A stretch of DNA of 64,000 nucleotides from Scatophagus argus (Eukaryota > Chordata > Actinopteri > Scatophagidae), in the NCBI RefSeq assembly GCF_020382885.2, contig NC_058504.1, positions 18,673,019 to 18,737,018 of the forward strand, in the 5' to 3' direction. Position 1 is the stretch's first letter. Every line of letters starts with the position of its first letter. Under the pieces are notes generated by a model that saw only the letters and a list, made by a program, of their open reading frames with translations, did not search any database and had not been told where the DNA came from. The position numbers and the translations under genes were made by a program. Below, one piece after another: positions 57,871 to 64,000 of the stretch.

Positions 57871-60291
57871 GCATGCTGGAAAAATCTGCAGCCAGTGGTC
57901 CCATATATCATCCATCCATCCTTCCATCATTCATGTTTTGGGGCCTGAGCAAAAAACATCATCACACTTGTTGCGTTGTACCCCATTTAAGATCAATCAT
58001 TTTTAGTGTCATAGCTAAGAGGATTGTGTGGTCTGCCTCCTGCAAGCGGCAATTAGATGAGCATACCTTATTTACTGACACTCAGCTTCGCAAGCTGTCA
58101 GCTCTGGTGGAAAATATGCTTCTCTGTTTGCGTCTCCATGGAGACATTAACAGAAAACAACAATGTTTAGAGGTTGTCAAGAACAAAAAGAAGAAAAGGG
58201 AGGAAAAAAAGAAGACGAAGAAAAAGAAGAAGCCAGGGTACTGTCATTTCTGCAGAGTGTAGGCACACATAGTGAACAGCCCTGTGGTGTGTGTGCAGCA
58301 GTGTTTTGTTTAGTAGAAGGGATCTGAACACACGGTACCTGGAGGAGGCTGAAGAATCTGCACAGCTGCCATCTGCAGCATCACACACAGCACACAGATA
58401 TAGACACGGGTCCAGCGAGAGGTAGATAGAATATACAGGAGCTGCAGTTCTAGGTTGAGAAAACAAAACACAGTTTACTTTCTATATTTGTTTAGAGTAT
58501 TTTACTTGAGTTTAAGGTATTTGGGGTATACTTTATTCTACATTTCAGAGAGAAAAATTTTTACTCTAATAAATGACACATGATGATATATGACCCTTTG
58601 AATGTGATGCATTGTTATACATGAAACAAACAATTTCTTAACTACACAGTACTGAAATGCTGTTTACATGTTAAAGCCGAATTAACAGATTTATTTTGGA
58701 GCAAAACAAGCTGTAAACAGGACGTACTGACATGTTATCACTTTATAAAGCTGCTGTAGCGAATGTGTCAGCTAACAGGTGCTTATTACACATCCAGCAG
58801 ACACGACATTAGCATGTGTGTGCAGTCAAGTAAAGCCAGAAGCATTTCTTAAAACTGAGAGGAACTGCAGGATCAAGGAATGATTCTTCACATGGCACAT
58901 GTTGATTTGATAAATTATTAATATAAGAATATTGACTAATTGTAACAAAGTATTTTTACATTGTTGTGTGGCTACTTTCACCCAAGTAAACCCCTGCTGC
59001 TGTAACCTTCCCAGCCCCTCACATCTGCTGACCAGCCCAGTGTATGAGTCCCTTCCTCCGGCCCATGTGTGAACATTACAGAGTCACAAATTAGGTCCTG
59101 ACATTTGGGTGCTATAATTGCCCCCTGAAAAGCATGAGGCATCAATTAGGCCCTCGGCACCATGACAGGTTATCCCTACAGGACATAATTGCCCTGCTGG
59201 ACTGCCCCGTCAGAGCATGCACGCACACACACACGCACACAGTTTACTGGGTCATTTTCGGTATAAATCAAGCCAAGACAATGTTCTCTAAACAGTCTGA
59301 CTTTTTTATTCTAAAATGAAATCATCATTTTGAAATGATAGCTGTGTGACAATAAGGTGAGTGTGGAGGCCCTGCTGCAGGAGTGGCACTGGGTCTCAGA
59401 GTGACGCTGCACTGATAACAGCATAGATCCCTTTGATTTCCTGACTCTGCTGCCGCCCGGGAACCCACAGGGCGTGGAGATCTCTAGGGTCGGGAAAAAG
59501 GTCAACTGGTTAATTTCCATAGCTTCTTCTTTAAACATTCTTGCAGGCTTTGGAAGCAATTGAATCAGCAAGTGCAAACACTGGTTAGCAGCTGTCATTA
59601 AAGATGCAGCATAGTTGTAAACAAGTATCCCACAGAGAAATACAACATAAACTGTGTGTAGCATGAGTTTAAAAGATTGCGCATAACTGGAAAAAGATTT
59701 GAACAACATGCACATAATATGGGGTTTTGATTATGTTTTCAGTGTTTCTTTTTCACATGGGGAGATGATGGAACTATTTACATCCTGTAGTTGAATTGTT
59801 GAACATACTGACTTCAGAAAAGACAAAAAGACGTATTCATTTATGTGCTTAACAAATGCAAAGTTTTGATAAGAAACAAACAAACTAAATACATGATGAA
59901 ATACAAGTAACCTAATTTAGCCTTAATTTAATATCACATTTTAGGATCCTCAGTAGTCTCTTCACTGCAGAAGATATTCTTTGACACACCACATATACAG
60001 TCAAAACCTCAAGGCAATGTCACACACACACGCACACACACGCAGACAAAATCTCTCATTTATAGGTTTCACAGCTGTGGGCACAAAAGTAACACACTTA
60101 TACACATAAATGTAAACACAGTCCTATAACGATTTTTCATTTGAACCACAAAAATAAACAAAAAACATATCTGGCTCCAAAAGAAAGCAAGACATCTTCT
60201 GTCAGTCGGGTAACTTACATATGTCAGACCACATAAAATTAACCATTATAATCAATTATACCAAAAGAAAAAAAACAAAAAAAGATTTAAA

Positions 60292-60339
60292 CATCAAACA
60301 TTTTGCAATAAGTATAAAAGATTCCCTAAATGTAGGAGT
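60292..60339 (+). repeat. 48-bp unit, copy A, with open frame
   Basis: Begins CATCAAACATTTTGCAATAA and differs from copy B (62277-62324) at one position. The unit is open in the same frame in both copies (KHFAISIKDSLNVGV), and the single difference, AGT versus AGC, is silent in that frame. The origin is unknown: transposon remnant, duplicated exon or local duplication. Confidence 0.85.
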
Positions 60340-61312
60340 ATTTGTAAAAACAGGTTACAAGAAAAACAAGCCTTCTTCTCTTCAGCAAAAGATTACCTCT
60401 CAGCGAGAAGTCAGGCTTTCACTTAAGTATGTTTATCTTGATAGATCATAGCGAGTGTAATTGTCTATTATGACCATCAGAGCTACAATCACCAAAGGAA
60501 AGCTCTGTGTAATGCTTGCTGCCCAGTTAAAGACAGAGGAAGACTGTACTCTCACTACCTACTGGTGAAAGTGGAAATGTGCTTTGTTGCCCTTCAGTCA
60601 GGTGGAAAATTGCAAACCCATTTGTCATTGTGTGCCAAGATGCAGAGGTCAGTCAATGGATTCCTTCATGACAAGCTTACGGAATCAAATGTTTTTCCAC
60701 GGCCTCACCCTTTCACACCTGCACCTCCAGGTAAAATAACAAAACAGGGGGAGAAGGAGAGAAAAGAGGGCTTAGAGCAAACGACAAAGACAGGGGAGAG
60801 AAAAACGATACGCAAGAAGAATTTACCGTGAAACTTTGCACGGCTATTGCCCATTTCAGCTTATTTGAACCCAATATACATTTAGCTCACAGTGGCAGAT
60901 GAAATGCCGGCTTTTGGCTAACGTCCAAACCTGGAGAATACCACTAATTATTCCTACCTGTGACCACAGAACATTCTTACAGGCTTTAAAGGATGATGTT
61001 TGTCATCCTCTCAGTCAAAACAGCCACTTCTTGATTTGAGGCCAAAAGTGAAGGACTTTCACACCACTCTTTTTGCTAGAATCCGTGTGTGCCAGAGTTT
61101 GCACCATACAAATTATGAAGTAGCATCTGCAGAAGAAAAGCGTCAAAGACAAACAGTCTTGTTTTTCTGTATTAGAAAAAAAACACACTTTTCGCTGTTG
61201 AATAGTTTTGTATTAAGTACAGTTTGGTTGTAGTATGATTTTGTTATGATAGCAGTCAGGGTTGTAAGGAGACTGGTGCAGCAATTTCATTTTAGTGATT
61301 TATTATTCAGGC

Positions 61313-62192
61313 TTAAAGCGACACTGTGGAGCCTTTTGCCAAACAGTGCCCCCTCTGGCCATAAGTGTTTATTACAGATTAATGGCACATTGAATTTCCC
61401 TTCATATGCAGTTGGTTTTAAGACACCATCAATCAGCAACTTGACAGAAGGCAAAATAAACCTCAGCTGGGTAAAGTATACAACAAACTATCTTTGTTGC
61501 TAATGTATCCCAGTGGCCAACAGTGGTACTGCAACAAAAGCAATCTGTAACTCAAATGGTGTTTGGAACTCCATGTATTTGGGAAAAATATAATATCGCA
61601 TATTGCTGTTTGTTTAATATATATGTATGTTTTTTATTGTTTTTTAACAAAAAGCATTTCCTATAAGCCCTAGACCTTGGACACAAACAAGTTGACTAAG
61701 TCAATTAATTCAGACATGTTCGTGATAACAGCAGGACATGGAGGACTGAATTCGGTCTTGGTGAATATCACGGATCATATGGTTATGGTGAAGTATTTTA
61801 AGTAACTGTGATGTTGCACTGGTAAATTGTTAGGTGTGCTTTTTTGTATGCTCACAAAGTAATCATTGTTTAACTTACCTGTGAGCAAGTTTCCCTGGAC
61901 TTTCATCATGAATGGGGTGCCATCTTGGAGTCCAGTATATAGTTGTTACATAATAAAACCACTGAATTGTTAATCTGTGACATGTTAAACCCGAATGTAA
62001 CAGTAACATGGAGGACAAAAGAGACTCAGTTTGCTAATAATGTCACCTGAAGCTGGTGAGGCCACCGCCGCAAAACCACTAGACACACTGGGTTTAATAA
62101 GGGTGTGCATATTGCTGATGAACTCAACTTTTCACTTGTAGAAGAAAGACTATGTCAGCTGCCTTTTATGAAAAGTTGAAGTGTCACTTTAA
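61313..62192. mobile_element. TTAA-flanked inverted-repeat element, about 880 bp
   Basis: The left end reads TTAAAGCGACACT and the right end reads AGTGTCACTTTAA, whose reverse complement is TTAAAGTGACACT: 12 of 13 bases match. TTAA at both ends is the target-site pattern of piggyBac-type elements. No transposase frame is found inside, so it would be a non-autonomous MITE-like copy. The inverted repeat is short, so chance pairing cannot be fully excluded. Confidence 0.5.
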
Positions 62193-62276
62193 AGTGTGAA
62201 ATTTCTTTTTAAAAATCCTTAAATCAAACAAGGAAAAATAATTTTCTGTTCTTTCTTCCTTTCAGAAGAATATGTT

Positions 62277-62324
62277 CATCAAACATTTTGCAATAAGCAT
62301 AAAAGATTCCCTAAATGTAGGAGT
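62277..62324 (+). repeat. 48-bp unit, copy B, with open frame
   Basis: Nearly identical to copy A, about 2 kb away, same orientation. Copy B follows a strong pyrimidine tract ending in CAG (about 62250-62264), like a splice acceptor. It runs into a GTTGTG tandem repeat (62321-62344). The frame stays open to 62460. Confidence 0.85.
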
Positions 62325-62344
62325 TGTGGTTGTGGTTGTGGTTG

Positions 62345-63604
62345 TGAACAGGATATCTCCTTTAATAAGACTGCGGGCACAGATAGAGATTAAGCTGGAC
62401 TTTGCCTACACATTAATCTGTAGCTCTTACATAGTTACTTTGTATAAATCAAAGGGCTAAACATGAACATGCCACGGCTAGTTACAAGGCACAAGAGATC
62501 CAAGTATGCCACTTGAGCCTCAGCTGTTTTGGAGAACAGAGTCTGAGCAACGACAGACAGTCACTTCAGTGTGAATCAACAGACCAACAAGCTGTTACGA
62601 TTCAAACTTTACATTTGAAGATCGGTAACTGCAATACATAAACGTAAAGAACAATCTGAAACGTGGGTGAAAAATTATAACAGACAGTTTCCTCAACTGT
62701 GATGATGATTGTAACCTCAGCTTAATTTTAAAATGGACTTTTACAAAATGAAAAGAAGAAGATGATTGACTTTTCAGAGCTCTCGCTGTGATCTCTCTAA
62801 GAGTGTTAGCAGTGCAAAATGTTGTGTGGGGAACTTCAAACAGGCATTGCAGCAGAGCTCAGATCCTCCTCCACAGTAATAACCTTGAGTGCTTCTGGAA
62901 GAAGGAAATCCCCTGCCCAGGAAAGACACATCACTCCATTACAGAGGCAGCGAGCCGGGCGGTTTAACACAGCCAATCCACAGACTCCACCTTGAAATAA
63001 CAGTCCATGTTAACTCAAGCATAAACTTCCACACATTCAAACACTAATGATCTATTTGGCTTTGGGGGCCTGATCTTAAGGTGATGGCATTATTAGGTTT
63101 CTAGCAGGGGCAAATGAAACAATAAAGCTAGCAAAGTCAAAAATTTTAAAATCCCATCAGTGAAGATCAGTGAATTTTCTTCTTCATGTAAAGCAGCAAT
63201 AAATCTTTAATCTTCATCAGATATATTAGTCACAATACTGTCCTGGCTCACATGTAAAAACTCCAAACTCAGTAGTAGAATTTTCTATTAACCAAAAATC
63301 CAAATGAAAGTGATTTCTCTCAGCTTATCACAGATTCAGAGGTTGATCAGCCACTCCTCGATTGGGCCTTTATTTTGCCAAAGCCTGCATTTCACCCAGT
63401 ATCAAAGGCAACATGAAAAACCAGAGGCGGAAGCTGCAGGTGATAAGCTGCCAGAGTTAAACAAGACTGGAAGAAGATTCATCCTTCAAAAGAAACTTTC
63501 TGACACTCACTGTTGTCTGAAGGATTGTTAATTCATAGAGTAATGTTTTGACACTGATAGCAATCTTGCTAGATTTGCAGCTATTGCGTTGGACAATTTA
63601 AAAT
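62345..63604. other. Non-coding DNA, nothing recognised
   Basis: AT-rich DNA. Apart from the tail of the copy B open frame (to 62460), I see no gene, RNA or clear repeat family. Confidence 0.45.
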
Positions 63605-63930
63605 TTTGACTTGATGACGGCGCTAGATGATATGTGAGAAGATCACCAAAGTAATTATGGTTCATCCTGAGGGGAACATGAATGTCTGTACCAAAGTTCA
63701 AAGCAATTCATTCAATCATTGTTGAAGCATTTCACTCAAAATCACAGATATCATCATCATGGTGTAGCTAAAGAATAAGAAGAGTTTACAAAAGACAGTG
63801 TGATTCATCTTCTGTGGATTTGCAGTGTCTGGACAAAATTTCCATGACAATCCACCTAATTGTGGTGGAGCTATTTCTGTCAGAAAGTGGCAGACTGATC
63901 AACACTGCCGTAACTAGCATGGCTAAAAAC
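63605..63930 (+). repeat. Dispersed teleost repeat (GGATCACCA...TTCATCCT family), copy 2
   Basis: Contains GACGGCGCTAGATGAT, AGATCACCAAAGTAATTATG, TTCATCCTGAGGGGAACATG and, near the end, CTAGCATGGCTAAAA, in the order typical of this fish repeat. It is related to 28840-29150. Confidence 0.65.
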
Positions 63931-64000
63931 TGAACAGGTTTTCATGGATGGCAGGAGCTAAGATGGTAAATTGGGGGAACAAATGAATTCAGTATCGGAT

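Larger units (their letters stand above)
55760..60290. other. Gene-poor DNA downstream of fgf20
   Basis: No gene, RNA gene or protein similarity recognised. Contents are microsatellites, for example GT at 57285-57319 and GA at 57835-57870, plus a segment near 59085-59195 with clustered ATTA/TAATT cores that might be a regulatory element. Confidence 0.5.

Noticed and set aside
58167-58466. Minus-strand frame with LYLCAVCDAADGSCADSS
   Set aside because: No recognised family, and its end is an AAG/CTT-rich low-complexity stretch.

Overview
The window is a teleost fish chromosome segment. Genes are split into many exons with GT-AG introns, intergenic DNA is AT-rich with many microsatellites, and several repeats resemble families common in bony fish. 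Five protein-coding genes can be built exon by exon: mtmr7 (+, 3210-10958), cnot7 (+, 17694-20564), zdhhc2 (-, 23610-33290), micu3 (-, 38686-52871) and fgf20 (+, 53730-54826). The short introns and compact spacing suggest a percomorph-like fish, but this is inference.

Gene order and relative strands match, as recalled, the human 8p22 block FGF20 - MICU3 - ZDHHC2 - CNOT7 - VPS37A - MTMR7 read in reverse. VPS37A is not recognisable between mtmr7 and cnot7; that interval instead holds transposon debris. The genes are a conserved neighbourhood, not a pathway: a phosphoinositide 3-phosphatase, a deadenylase, a palmitoyltransferase, a mitochondrial calcium-uptake regulator and a secreted growth factor.

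Layout: 1-3209 is AT-rich DNA upstream of mtmr7 with no gene seen. 10959-16640 holds the mtmr7 3' UTR, diverged repeats, a LINE endonuclease fragment, an intact-ended 734-bp hAT insertion with a perfect 8-bp target duplication, and an unidentified pair of minus-strand open frames. 16640-17003 is the cnot7 promoter and non-coding first exon. cnot7 and zdhhc2 converge on shared 3' sequence near 22.1-22.2 kb. 33.3-38.7 kb holds the triplet- and CA-rich zdhhc2 5' region and dispersed repeats. micu3 and fgf20 are head-to-head, 858 bp apart. 54.8-64 kb is gene-poor: the fgf20 3' UTR, microsatellites, a possible conserved element near 59.1 kb, a TTAA-flanked inverted-repeat element at 61.3-62.2 kb, and two copies of an unexplained 48-bp open-frame unit.

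No single undescribed system stands out. The strongest leads are the duplicated open-frame unit near 60.3/62.3 kb, repeat tracts sitting directly on splice sites in mtmr7 and zdhhc2, the nested hAT insertion, and near-identical SINE copies flanking zdhhc2 exon 1.
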